Origin: Bryobacterales bacterium
Lineage (GTDB): Bacteria; Acidobacteriota; Terriglobia; Bryobacterales; UBA6623
NCBI GenBank assembly: GCA_022824585.1
Contig: JAJDZN010000245.1
Coordinates: 1-43,360, forward strand
Direction: 5' to 3'
DNA length: 43,360 nucleotides
In this document: one piece after another, positions 35,255-43,360 of the stretch
Numbering within the stretch: position 1 is the stretch's first letter
How the letters are laid out: each line of letters begins with the position of its first letter
Translations under genes and position numbers: made by a program
Notes under the pieces: generated by a model
Database searches by the model: none
What the model saw: the letters and a program-made list of their open reading frames with translations, nothing else
Told to the model about the DNA's origin: nothing

Positions 35255-36859
35255 TCACATAGCCAACTGTTTCCTCACAGACGCGTCGATACGGGCATCG
35301 ATCCGGTTCCGGGCAAGGCATTCGAAGAAACGGTCACGGTCGACCCAAGCCTTGATCGGGGGTTCACCGTCGAAGTCAATGTGAGCCGATTCACGCTCGA
35401 TTCTCAGTTGGTAAGTGCCCCTTCGGAGTTGTACCCTCGTCCGGACGCATTCCCACTTCAGGAGATTCGCGATCTGGACTGCCGCTTTCTCCTCCCTCGG
35501 ACTCCAGCTATCCGGATCTCCAAGCACTTCCCGCAACGGCCTAACTCGAGCCGGTGCCTCGCCGAGATCAAACCCGGATCCGTCAAGCTGGTGCGCCAAA
35601 GCGGCCATTCGATGGGTAACGGCCTCGGCGAATTCCGGGGGCTCTCTCAAGTTGCGGGGCAGCTTCAACCAGCCATCGCGCACACCAAACAGAATCCCTG
35701 CCGCCAAGCAATCTCTCTCTTCAAGTTGCGGGTAGTCACCGATCAGGTCGAGCAACTCTGAACTTTTCTGGCGAAGCAGGAACAGAATCGCCGCACGGCC
35801 AAGTGGTGTCTGGTGTAGACCAAGCATCTCGTCGACGGTGCTGCCTCCGAGACCCCCACCGAGCGACTCGAGCGTCGAGACCAAGGAAATCGCTCTGGCC
35901 TGGAGATCGCTACCCAATCCTTCACTGGACTCTCGGTAGAAGGCGACTAATTCATCTTCAGGTCTGCGGCCCTCAGGTTGCCCTCGATAATCGACGAGGC
36001 GGTCTACCGCGCCCCAGAATAGCTCTCGCCCTGTCCGAAACGGGCCGTCTGCCTGGGTGACACGGCCACCCCGAATCCAGTCGGGCAGGGAGGCGGGAAT
36101 AGAGTCGCCCAGCAGGTCTACGGACGGATCAAACGCTGAGTGACAAGCCCGGGCCGAGAGTTCACCCCTGTTTGCCAGCTGATGGAGCACGGCCATTACG
36201 CCTCCGACTGCTTGAGCGGCGGGCAGGGCGACCTCGCGATCTTCGGGGCCGTTCGGCAGTGGCCACGCGGTACCGGACGCCCCGGAGAAGCGCTCCGAGA
36301 TCGTCTGTTTCGTGCCCTCCAAGACAACGTTGCTGCGGTTAGTGGCCTCCGTCTCTGTTTCCTTCTTCTCGTTTTGTGAGCGAAATATGACTCGCCGGAT
36401 TCGGCTTGCAGGCAAGGGTGCCGGCAGGAGAAGCACCGACTCATCGCGGGCGATGCCCTCCTCTATACGACGCTCGGCCCATCCGTACTCGCCATGAGCC
36501 TTGACGGTACCCCGTAGACCCACCAGATTGATCTCGAGAATGATTGGCCTCAGGTGCGTCGCTTCGGTCGTCGAGTCCCTGATCGCAGCCTGCGGTGCCC
36601 GTGCGGCCTTCCGGCCATGCCCGACAAAAAGCGGGAGCCAGCCCGGAAACGCCGCTAGGGTGTCTTGGTAATGCTTGCCGCCGAATCCGGAAGGGGGCAT
36701 GATCAGGCCCGCAGCCAGCATGTACATCAGGTTCAGGTGGTTAGTAACCAAAATGCCGACTCTAGGCGTTGAAACGAGAGTCCGCATATTGGCGTCCCGG
36801 ACAATGTCCTCGTCCTTGGCCAAGGGGATCTCCATTTGTACATCGGACGTGTCGCTCAT
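35255..36859 (-). CDS. Unrecognised protein of the DrmAB-type operon
   Basis: I do not recognise this 534-residue protein. Visible features: an N-terminal conserved-looking block (VGILVTNHLNLMYMLAAGLIM, residues about 35-55, then PPSGFGGKHYQDTL and FPGWLPLF); an alpha/beta section (ILEINLVGLRG, VLLLPAPLPASRIRRVIFRS); and a Gly/Ala-rich helix (AAQAVGGVMAVLHQLANRGE, near 225-245). A long helical middle with Leu-rich repeats of helices follows, and a C-terminal part ending in strands (TYQLRIERESAHIDF). No nuclease, methyltransferase, phospholipase D or helicase motif and no zinc cysteines are seen. The ATG at 36859 overlaps the helicase stop (ATGA) with GGAGG upstream, so it is translationally coupled as the last gene. 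In position it takes the place of DrmC in DISARM. Most likely an accessory or effector protein of the defence operon. Confidence 0.75.
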   Translation of the reverse strand: MSDTSDVQMEIPLAKDEDIVRDANMRTLVSTPRVGILVTNHLNLMYMLAAGLIMPPSGFGGKHYQDTLAAFPGWLPLFVGHGRKAARAPQAAIRDSTTEATHLRPIILEINLVGLRGTVKAHGEYGWAERRIEEGIARDESVLLLPAPLPASRIRRVIFRSQNEKKETETEATNRSNVVLEGTKQTISERFSGASGTAWPLPNGPEDREVALPAAQAVGGVMAVLHQLANRGELSARACHSAFDPSVDLLGDSIPASLPDWIRGGRVTQADGPFRTGRELFWGAVDRLVDYRGQPEGRRPEDELVAFYRESSEGLGSDLQARAISLVSTLESLGGGLGGSTVDEMLGLHQTPLGRAAILFLLRQKSSELLDLIGDYPQLEERDCLAAGILFGVRDGWLKLPRNLREPPEFAEAVTHRMAALAHQLDGSGFDLGEAPARVRPLREVLGDPDSWSPREEKAAVQIANLLKWECVRTRVQLRRGTYQLRIERESAHIDFDGEPPIKAWVDRDRFFECLARNRIDARIDASVRKQLAM

Positions 36860-38085
36860 GCGGTCTCCTCCCTCTTGATGTCCTCGGCAGCCAGATCCTC
36901 GCGCCGTAGGATGTCCTCGTCTTTTGGTAGGATTTCTTCGATCTTTGGACTGCCGCCTCGTTTCATGAACATCGCGACGTTCTGGCGAGCCCGCGACACC
37001 ATGACGTAGAAGAGCTTTCTTGTCGCGTCCGGGTCATAGCGATTGACGAAGTGCTGGTCGATGTCGGCTAGGACCACAGAGTCGAACTCTAGCCCCTTAC
37101 AGGCCTGGGCGTTGATGACGAGAATGCCGCCCCGGTCGAAATGGACTTCGGGACGATGCCGACCGTAGTATGTCTCGATCCAAGGGCGAGATCTATCCGG
37201 AGGAAGGGACTCTGACAACTTGCGCACCTCCGAGAAATAGTTTGCCCTGACCTTGTTGGATGGTGCGATGATGCCGATCAAACGCCGCGGGTCCTGATTC
37301 CAATGAGTCAGGATGCTTCTTGCGATCTTGGGCATCATGTCTTCGGTCACATAGTAGAGAGGAGGCGTGTAGATCGTGCTGCGTTGGGGCGGAAGATCTG
37401 GGGGCGGACTCGCCGGATCGGTGTAGAAGGCTCGCGACAGACGAGCAATCGGATGCGAGTTGCGGTGGTTGTGCATCAGTTTGACCTCCTCGACGCCCAA
37501 GCAATCCTTCAGTTCCCGGAGGCTGGAGTTCTCGTCGCCGATTTGCTGGTTCTGATCGGCCGCGACGAAGATGTCGTTGAACCCGAGCTGAAGCAGGGCA
37601 TCGTAGAATCCGGGCGGCATGTCCTGTCCTTCGTCGATCACAAGCCGCGGAAAGATGGCGCTATCGTTCTGAGACGCCGGAAGATCTTCGATCAAGCGCT
37701 CGACAGCCTTCCAGTCCGTCAGCTCGTGCTGTGTCGCGTCCGTCGTTTCGAGTGTCGGGACCTTTTTGCCGACGAACTCCCGGAACACCTTCCAGAACCA
37801 CGAGTTCAATGTGGTGGCTCGGAGATTGCCGTCCGACATCGCTAGGGACGCTTGGTGCAAGAGGTGATTCCAGACCAAGAATCGATAGTAATCGTTACTT
37901 TGGGCATGGCGTCGCGCTCGCAACAGGCAAATCACAGTCTTGCCCGTCCCGGGTCCGCCCACAACTAGGTGAGGTCCCTCGGGCGGCAACGCCAACACTT
38001 TCTCCTGCTCCTTCGTTAGGTCTTCGATTCCCGGCAGTTCGTAGCGGCGTGTATCATTCGGCACGGCCGTTCTCCATAGCGGCAC
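36856..38085 (-). CDS. Compact superfamily 1 (UvrD/DUF2075-like) helicase
   Basis: The 409-residue ATPase starts at a GTG and has Walker A GGPGTGKTVICLL (residues about 44-56), Walker B in the LVIDEGQDMPPGFYDALL segment (Asp-Glu at about 171), a motif III-like VAADQNQQIGD, motif IV-V VINAQACKGLEFDSVVLADI (about 335) and motif VI LFYVMVSRARQNVAMF (about 370). This is the SF1A arrangement, but much shorter than UvrD or PcrA (about 720), lacking most of the 1B and 2B inserts. It lies 53 bases after drmB and overlaps the last gene by 4 bases. Likely role: single-stranded DNA translocase or ATP-driven partner of the DrmAB complex; this is inferred from context. Confidence 0.85.
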   Translation of the reverse strand: MPLWRTAVPNDTRRYELPGIEDLTKEQEKVLALPPEGPHLVVGGPGTGKTVICLLRARRHAQSNDYYRFLVWNHLLHQASLAMSDGNLRATTLNSWFWKVFREFVGKKVPTLETTDATQHELTDWKAVERLIEDLPASQNDSAIFPRLVIDEGQDMPPGFYDALLQLGFNDIFVAADQNQQIGDENSSLRELKDCLGVEEVKLMHNHRNSHPIARLSRAFYTDPASPPPDLPPQRSTIYTPPLYYVTEDMMPKIARSILTHWNQDPRRLIGIIAPSNKVRANYFSEVRKLSESLPPDRSRPWIETYYGRHRPEVHFDRGGILVINAQACKGLEFDSVVLADIDQHFVNRYDPDATRKLFYVMVSRARQNVAMFMKRGGSPKIEEILPKDEDILRREDLAAEDIKREETA

Positions 38086-38138
38086 TCAGATGGTCGCCGC
38101 CCAGCCAGTCCCGCAACACCATGACGGCGCGGCTCAAC

Positions 38139-40082
38139 CTACACGACAATCGGCCGCCTCCTTTCGCCGCTTACCGCCATGTCCCACAACGATTGAAAGA
38201 CGTCGCCGTCACCCTTCACGAACATACGATCGAGTAGTCTGTTTCCGCAGATACAGCTCGGTTCCGGCACGAGTGCACAAGCGTGGCAGGCGGCACGGTT
38301 GAGGAGATCCGGACCGTGTCCGTCCTGCTCGGCGCATACAGGGTCGAATGAACACCAGGTCGCATCTTCGACGGCACCGGTCAGGAGCCGCATGAAGCGG
38401 TCCGGCTGAGCCATATCAATCAGGCCGCCAAGCGAACCGTGCTCGTCGGCCACTGCGACATAGATGAGGACGCCAGCCATCGCATTGCTGCCCTCCTCGC
38501 TATCGACACAGTAGATGCGTTCCTTGATAGAAGCTGCGGGATAGCCGGCCTCGGCCTCTAGGCGGCGGATGATGAGATGAGCGAGGGTGTGGCACAAGAG
38601 GAAGCGCGGTGATGGCACTGCTTCCACATTCCGAGGCAGTCTCGCCGTGAGCGCGCGATCGAGGAATCCCTCTGCCCGGGCCCGAATGGATTCTTGCTGT
38701 TCCCAACGTTTCACAAGACCCTCGTCAAGCGTGAAGAATAACCCTTCACCCCAGAGTTCCAGTGCCGGGAGCCAGTCGCTCTCGCCCACGATGTCCGGCG
38801 GTGTCATCGGATGCATGCCGTCGCCGCTCCCCCAACCGCGACGGAAGCCGTCGAACACCATGATCTCCTTGACCCGATGGACGGCGACCAAGCGGTTCAC
38901 CGCTTTGGCGATCCCCAGTGGCCCTCGTCCAAGATCGCCGCCTAAATCAGGCCACGAGCGATGCTCGGTCACGAAGTCCTCGTCCGGGCGAAGGTCGGGA
39001 ATCGGTTCGATTAACTTGGCATACTCCAACTGCGCGAGTCTGCCGTGCGGGAGATCCTCTCGGTGGAACGGATACCCGTTGTCAATCGCAGCAAGTGCTG
39101 CCTCGATTTCCGCCGGGCGCGGGCGGCACCGGTATCTTCTGGCCAGATCCCGAATCCGGCTGTCACGGGAGGAAGGGTTGCGTGCAGCATTTATCCGTTG
39201 TCGGCCAGCCGAGTTGTTGTACAGTCGATCCACGACGCTGCCGCGTCTGATTCGAGACTCAGGCGGGATGACGAGCGCAGTTCGGCATTCCGCGAAATGG
39301 ACGCGCACGTCGTTGACGCCTACCAGCCAGCCAGGCTGGGAATCTCGGGGCGGCTCGCTTGGCGGGCGCCGTACCCACGGCTGTTGCCATGTGTTGGTGC
39401 CGAACGGGAATCGTTCGGGAAGGCGGCTTTCTGCGCCGCACGTACCGCAACGCACCATCATTCGTCCTTGGACGTTCTTAAGCTTCAGATAGGGTCTGTC
39501 CCACTCGGGCAGGCAGGCAGTCTGTTCCGGGTTTCTGGCCTTGTGATGGGCGATGGCGTGCCAAGGTACATCTGCGAGATGGCCACATTCGTGCACCAGG
39601 ACCCACGGAACCTGCTCCAGCGTGCCATCGCACCGCTGTGTCCCGTTGGCCGAACCTTGGCTCGAGGCCTGGCATTTGAAGACCCTCGGCCGTGCACCGG
39701 TCTGACCAACATCGGCGTCAACGGTGGCCGCCGGGTCGCCATCAGACCGGAGATACCATGGTCTGTTGTGGAGCAGCCCGCAACGGTTACAGTGAGTCCA
39801 GTCGGGAAAGCGCCGGGCTGGGACCCATCCTAGGACTAGATCCTCTTTCTGTTGTTTCACGGGCGGTCGGCACAGCTTCGTATCACCTAGATTGAGAACT
39901 CTCTTTACCAGCTCTACATACCGGATCTCGCGCTCGTAAGGAGTTGTGCTCGAGCCGTCCCAGTAGCGGGTGTCTTCCACTACCATCAGCGTCGTATCGT
40001 GGCGCACAATCGCTCCTACTGAGCAGTCCCGTAGCAGATGGGACAGTCGGATGTCGACGAACGTTCGGTCCGGAAACTTCAC
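38139..40082 (-). CDS. drmB: DrmB-like DUF1998 protein of a DISARM-type system
   Basis: The 647-residue protein starts at GTG 40082, four bases after the drmA stop; the GAGGTGA at the drmA end serves as ribosome site. DrmB/DUF1998 hallmarks are an N-terminal zinc pair (CNRCGLLH), a second cluster with VLVHECGHLADVPWHA, MMVRCGTCGAE, and the C-terminal DUF1998 core CHTLAHLIIRRLEAEAGYP to MAGVLIYVAVADEHGSLGG. It ends in a cysteine-rich tail (CSFDPVC, CHACALV, CICGNRLLDR). In DISARM, DrmB pairs with the DrmA helicase to form the DNA-loading core that blocks incoming phage DNA. The adjacency and order match DISARM; what follows downstream does not. Confidence 0.88.
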   Translation of the reverse strand: MKFPDRTFVDIRLSHLLRDCSVGAIVRHDTTLMVVEDTRYWDGSSTTPYEREIRYVELVKRVLNLGDTKLCRPPVKQQKEDLVLGWVPARRFPDWTHCNRCGLLHNRPWYLRSDGDPAATVDADVGQTGARPRVFKCQASSQGSANGTQRCDGTLEQVPWVLVHECGHLADVPWHAIAHHKARNPEQTACLPEWDRPYLKLKNVQGRMMVRCGTCGAESRLPERFPFGTNTWQQPWVRRPPSEPPRDSQPGWLVGVNDVRVHFAECRTALVIPPESRIRRGSVVDRLYNNSAGRQRINAARNPSSRDSRIRDLARRYRCRPRPAEIEAALAAIDNGYPFHREDLPHGRLAQLEYAKLIEPIPDLRPDEDFVTEHRSWPDLGGDLGRGPLGIAKAVNRLVAVHRVKEIMVFDGFRRGWGSGDGMHPMTPPDIVGESDWLPALELWGEGLFFTLDEGLVKRWEQQESIRARAEGFLDRALTARLPRNVEAVPSPRFLLCHTLAHLIIRRLEAEAGYPAASIKERIYCVDSEEGSNAMAGVLIYVAVADEHGSLGGLIDMAQPDRFMRLLTGAVEDATWCSFDPVCAEQDGHGPDLLNRAACHACALVPEPSCICGNRLLDRMFVKGDGDVFQSLWDMAVSGERRRPIVV

Positions 40083-40086
40083 CTCG

Positions 40087-43000
40087 TCACCTCATCCCCA
40101 GCGCCGCCGGCCGCTCGACGTTGCGCATCGAGTCCATGGTCATCCACAGTCCGGGTGAACCGATCCCATCTTCTTGACCATAGAGCAAGCGGGCGTATGC
40201 CTTGTCGCGGGCTTGGTACCGCAGACCCTGTGAACTCATCTGGCATCGCTCGGCCTCGCCATGCCATTCCTGCAGAAGTCGGTCGATGTGCTCCTCGACC
40301 TCGCGAGCCTTGTCGGGGGAAGCCCTCTCAACCCGCCTCTTGAACTCGGCCACCACCCTTCGGACCCTTGGCAGCCGTAGATCCACATTTCCGGCCGCCG
40401 CGTTCGGAGCAAGCTCGTTACAGGCGTGGCGAAGTGCAATTACTAGGGCCGCATGCAGCGCCCGCTTCCGCACCTGGAACGTGTACGGCGTGACGCTGCT
40501 CGGTTCGACGAAGCGGTAGAACGACTCGTGGTACGGACGGAAGGACTCGTAGTGCGAGAGGCTCCGTGCCTGATGTCGGTAGTAGTTGGTGACCACGACC
40601 CCAGGAGCCTCACCTCGGCCCACCCGGCTCGTCGCCTGCACGTATTCGCCGGTGGTCAGCGGTTGACCGTTCACCACCATCAGCGCCAAGCGCGAGACAT
40701 CGAGACCTACCGACACCATGTTGGTCGACAGGACTGCGTCGAGGCAGCGCTCGGCTCCCCGTGGTTCGCTCAAGCGCTCGAAAGTCTCGGCGATCTGTTC
40801 AGCCGTATGCCGGCTCCATAGTTGTTCGATCTGCACCTCGTAGAACCGGCGGCGTAGCTCCTGCTCGATCGGGTCCACGCCGGCCTGATCGGGCTTCCCG
40901 GCGCTTAACTCACCAGCGCTTCTCCCAGCCGCTTCCCTCGTTCGCGCCTCGATGTACTCCGCGATCAGTTGCTCGCCGAACTCCCGGACGTCCGACTGGA
41001 ACGCGTTACTGCTGGTGCCGACGCCTCGCAGGCTTCCGTGGTAAACGACGTTCGTCCACCAAGCCTCGAACAGATCCTCTTGGTTAACGTCGCCGCGGAA
41101 GACGGCAAGGGGCGCAGTGAGGAGTGCTGCGGCAAGCGGTGCCAAGCAGCGCTGCTGGTTTCTGAGCGGTGCCAGATAGCCGACGTAGAGCCGACCTGGA
41201 CGGCTGCGGTCGACGCGAGCGAACCAAGAGTCATCGCAGGAGAGGCCAGGCGGCGGGAACACGGCGAGATCCCGCCCGTAGAGCGCCTGCACCTGCCCCG
41301 TAGCCATTCGGATGGTGGCGGTGGAGGCGATGTACTTCGGCGTCACCCCCCGGCAACGAATGGCCGTCTCGATCCCCGCCTCATATAGCCCCGCAACCGA
41401 ACCGAGCGGCCCGGAAATCAGATGCAGCTCGTCTTGGAGCACGAGGTCTGGTGCGCGGCAGCTACGCCCCGCACCGAAGAAGGCGCCCGCCCGCTCCTCC
41501 CATGCTAGGAGGGCGAACTTGTCGATTGTCGCAATCAGGAGCGACGGCGGACGCTCGTAAAGCGACTCGTCCACGACCCGGCAGGGTAAGGGTTCGACAC
41601 TGTGGCTGAACTCGCAGACCGGGTTCCTGCAGTGGAAACGCAAGTCCCGGTCGATGGCCTCGTAACCGCGTTCGCTTTCGAGCCGTTTCCGGCACCAAGG
41701 ACACCGAGAAATCAGGAGGCGTTTCCGCGCCTTATCGTTCGCAGCCCCACATTCCTCAGTCGCCCGAATGTCGTCCACGATCTTCACGGCTTCGTCGATC
41801 TGGTTCGGGCAGACAGCGTTGCCCACCCAGATTCCGACGCTGAACGGCTCCTCCCCCAACCGGCTCCCTTCCTCTCGCCGCACGAGTTCCAATGCGCAAA
41901 TCAGTCGCGCGGCGCGTTCGAACTGCTGCCCTGTGAGGAGCCGCAACGTGTAGCGCATGAAGGCCGCTGTGCCACCCCCTTTCTCGCCGTAGCGGAGGCG
42001 CCGCCAGACGAGCAGGAATGCAATTAGCCCCAAGTACGCCTCTGTCTTGCCCCCGCCAGTCTGGAACCAGATCAGGTCGAGCTGATCACGGTGATCATCT
42101 CTTTCCGAGATAGTCGATTCCATTGTGGTGAGCAGAAACCCCAGCTGAAAGGGTCGCCACCTCCGGGGATTGGTGCCTCCGCTGTCCAATTTCACCATCT
42201 GTCGGAGCATCGCGCGGTTGGCGAGTCGGAACGCGAACGCCGCATCCGGTTCGCCTGCGAGCATCGCGACGCCTCGGAACATGCGTTCGTGCGCATTCTC
42301 CATCCGACAGCAGATACGATGCGCGGCCTCCCGATCCCGCTCGTCCTCGAGCTGGTTTGCCTCATCACGACGCTCCCGCACCCACTCACCGTACTCGCGG
42401 ACGAATGTCTGGAGCCCTTCCAGCGGCAGGTCGCCATCTGCCAAACGCTCCATCTCTAGCACTCTGGCATCGCCCCAGGGATCGACGCTCATCATCGGTG
42501 TCTTGGCCCGAGGCAGGAAGTCTGACCAGATACGGGAGGGCTTCCCAGGACCCACCATCCAGTCGACTGCCGCGCCATGGCCCACAGCGAAGATGCGGCG
42601 TTCGCGATACTGCAGCTCCAGTTCGCGTTCCTCGTCTGTCAGCAGACTCGGATCGACGCGCGGGTAATCGACGACCTCGCCCTGATCGACGAAGCACTTG
42701 AGCTCGGCCTCGAACACGGAGTGCTCGATGCGGTTGACCTTTCTCTGTCGCGCATCCTCGGCATGGTCCGAGACTTGCCGATTGAACAGCGTGACAGTCA
42801 GGATCGTTCCTGCCCCATGCGGCCGAGCCCGAACGTCAATACCCGCACGGCCGTCCCAGATATCCTTCTGGGAAAAGCTGCCACCCTCATAAAGTGCTGC
42901 CTCCCGTTCAAGCTCGCGTCGCCTGAACCGGGTTTCATATCGGCCTTGCTGATCTCTCCCCTTGGGATCCACAGCAGAATACACCGCACCCGACGCCTCG

Positions 43001-43215
43001 ATCCGCAGACGCACATCGCCACGCACGAAAAACGAAAAACCCACCGATGACGGGGGCACATAGTGCCGACGCCGGACAGGGGCCGCCTTCTGTTCCGACC
43101 GGCCTGGCCCACTGTCGTGTGGCGCCTCATCTTCGTCGTCCAACCAACGGTCGTCCAGATCACCATCCTCAGATGCACCCTCCGGAGCCGGATCTAGGCC
43201 TTTCTCCGCCTCCAA
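40087..43215 (-). CDS. drmA: DrmA-like DISARM helicase, 5' end probably truncated by an IS
   Basis: The 1042-residue SF2 helicase has Walker A in LIWFQTGGGKTEAYLGLIAF (about 387), MRYTLRLLTGQQFERAARL, a zinc cluster (CPWCRKRL with CRNPVCEF), DEAH-like box LVLQDELHLISGPLGS (about 592), motif III ASTATIR and motif VI QATSRVGRGE (about 863). These match DrmA. The only start near the front is TTG at 43215 and the frame stays open to 43285. The first 60 residues are acidic low-complexity, then YVPPSSVGFSFFV, which in DrmA normally follows an N-terminal block of 50-80 residues. That block (A-L-R-x-D-L-x-G-P and S-x-W-Y-L-T-G-F type) is absent. An insertion sequence begins at once upstream, so the gene has probably lost its 5' end and promoter. 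Confidence 0.85.
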   Translation of the reverse strand: MEAEKGLDPAPEGASEDGDLDDRWLDDEDEAPHDSGPGRSEQKAAPVRRRHYVPPSSVGFSFFVRGDVRLRIEASGAVYSAVDPKGRDQQGRYETRFRRRELEREAALYEGGSFSQKDIWDGRAGIDVRARPHGAGTILTVTLFNRQVSDHAEDARQRKVNRIEHSVFEAELKCFVDQGEVVDYPRVDPSLLTDEERELELQYRERRIFAVGHGAAVDWMVGPGKPSRIWSDFLPRAKTPMMSVDPWGDARVLEMERLADGDLPLEGLQTFVREYGEWVRERRDEANQLEDERDREAAHRICCRMENAHERMFRGVAMLAGEPDAAFAFRLANRAMLRQMVKLDSGGTNPRRWRPFQLGFLLTTMESTISERDDHRDQLDLIWFQTGGGKTEAYLGLIAFLLVWRRLRYGEKGGGTAAFMRYTLRLLTGQQFERAARLICALELVRREEGSRLGEEPFSVGIWVGNAVCPNQIDEAVKIVDDIRATEECGAANDKARKRLLISRCPWCRKRLESERGYEAIDRDLRFHCRNPVCEFSHSVEPLPCRVVDESLYERPPSLLIATIDKFALLAWEERAGAFFGAGRSCRAPDLVLQDELHLISGPLGSVAGLYEAGIETAIRCRGVTPKYIASTATIRMATGQVQALYGRDLAVFPPPGLSCDDSWFARVDRSRPGRLYVGYLAPLRNQQRCLAPLAAALLTAPLAVFRGDVNQEDLFEAWWTNVVYHGSLRGVGTSSNAFQSDVREFGEQLIAEYIEARTREAAGRSAGELSAGKPDQAGVDPIEQELRRRFYEVQIEQLWSRHTAEQIAETFERLSEPRGAERCLDAVLSTNMVSVGLDVSRLALMVVNGQPLTTGEYVQATSRVGRGEAPGVVVTNYYRHQARSLSHYESFRPYHESFYRFVEPSSVTPYTFQVRKRALHAALVIALRHACNELAPNAAAGNVDLRLPRVRRVVAEFKRRVERASPDKAREVEEHIDRLLQEWHGEAERCQMSSQGLRYQARDKAYARLLYGQEDGIGSPGLWMTMDSMRNVERPAALGMR

Positions 43216-43360
43216 TGGACTAACAGCCTGTGGTAAAAGTCGACTGAAATCCCAACAAATCCCGAGCAGACTCCGATAAAATTGTAGTCATGGCGATGGG
43301 TACCCGCAAACCCGGGCAGATCCCGATGTTCCTCGTATCGGACCAACTGCCCCAAGCCCC
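43216..43360 (+). mobile_element. Left end of an insertion sequence, cut by the window edge
   Basis: Between the drmA front and the transposase start (43290) lies about 75 bases with no other gene; its left part (from about 43225) should hold the terminal inverted repeat. The element runs out of the window to the right, so its other end, length and target duplication are not visible. The boundary position is inferred from where drmA-like sequence stops. Confidence 0.55.
43290..43360 (+). CDS. Transposase, first 23 codons (IS1182/IS5-like DDE type)
   Basis: The open frame MAMGTRKPGQIPMFLVSDQ, followed by LPQA, runs off the right edge. It matches the N-terminus of a common DDE transposase group (M-x-M-G-x-R-x then L-x-x-x-x-x-L-P-x-x-P, followed in full proteins by a G-H-P-F-Y segment). 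Only the start is visible, so the family call is tentative and the catalytic residues cannot be checked. Confidence 0.6.
   Translation, partial: MAMGTRKPGQIPMFLVSDQLPQA

Noticed and set aside
1..43360. CRISPR array, prophage, rRNA or tRNA genes
   Set aside because: No regularly spaced repeats, no phage structural genes and no rRNA or tRNA sequence patterns were seen.

Overview
The window is a GC-rich bacterial chromosome segment. Its gene repertoire points to an acidobacterium-like organism (Bryobacterales/Solibacter type). The markers are two large Oar-like TonB-dependent receptors with N-terminal carboxypeptidase-regulatory-like domains, two CRTAC1-type FG-GAP/ASPIC-UnbV proteins around a multihaem cytochrome c, a secreted sulfatase, and a PmoA-like (DUF6807) protein. 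This lineage call is inferred from gene content, not from a marker gene.

Layout. 1-0.9 kb: degenerate IS630 transposase. 1.3-7.2 kb: mixed single genes (tandem NIPSNAP-like secreted protein, LCM-type methyltransferase, remnant of a PIN-domain toxin, small membrane protein, sulfatase, SPFH membrane protein with a ribbon-helix-helix partner). 7.5-15.2 kb: a tight three-gene operon of TPR-FG-GAP-ASPIC protein, five-haem membrane cytochrome with TPRs, and FG-GAP-ASPIC protein. 15.3-19.4 kb, minus strand: serine hydrolase, PmoA-like protein, zincin-like metallopeptidase, acyl-CoA dehydrogenase. 19.8-25.6 kb: a 1395-residue SNF2 helicase with an N-terminal winged-helix/solenoid region, a gene-poor 1-kb stretch, and a Phd/RelE-type toxin-antitoxin pair. 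25.8-32.0 kb: two divergent TonB-dependent receptors; the right-hand one has a perfect DtxR/MntR-like palindrome in its promoter. 32.1-35.0 kb: Xaa-Pro peptidase-accB-accC operon. 35.3-43.2 kb, minus strand: a four-gene defence-type operon. 43.2-43.36 kb: left end of another insertion sequence.

The most interesting locus is 35.3-43.2 kb. It encodes a DrmA-like helicase and a DrmB-like DUF1998 protein, the core of the DISARM anti-phage system. In place of DrmC they are followed by a compact SF1 (UvrD-like) helicase and a 534-residue protein I do not recognise. All four genes are closely spaced or overlapping. No methyltransferase or phospholipase-D gene is visible. The 5' end of drmA abuts an insertion sequence and appears to lack the usual DrmA N-terminus, so this copy may be disrupted. 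The right neighbour beyond the IS is outside the window.

Other regulatory signals worth noting are a sigma70-like promoter with an inverted repeat over its -10 in front of the SPFH gene, a perfect -35 in front of the small membrane protein, and a strong intrinsic terminator after the left TonB receptor gene.
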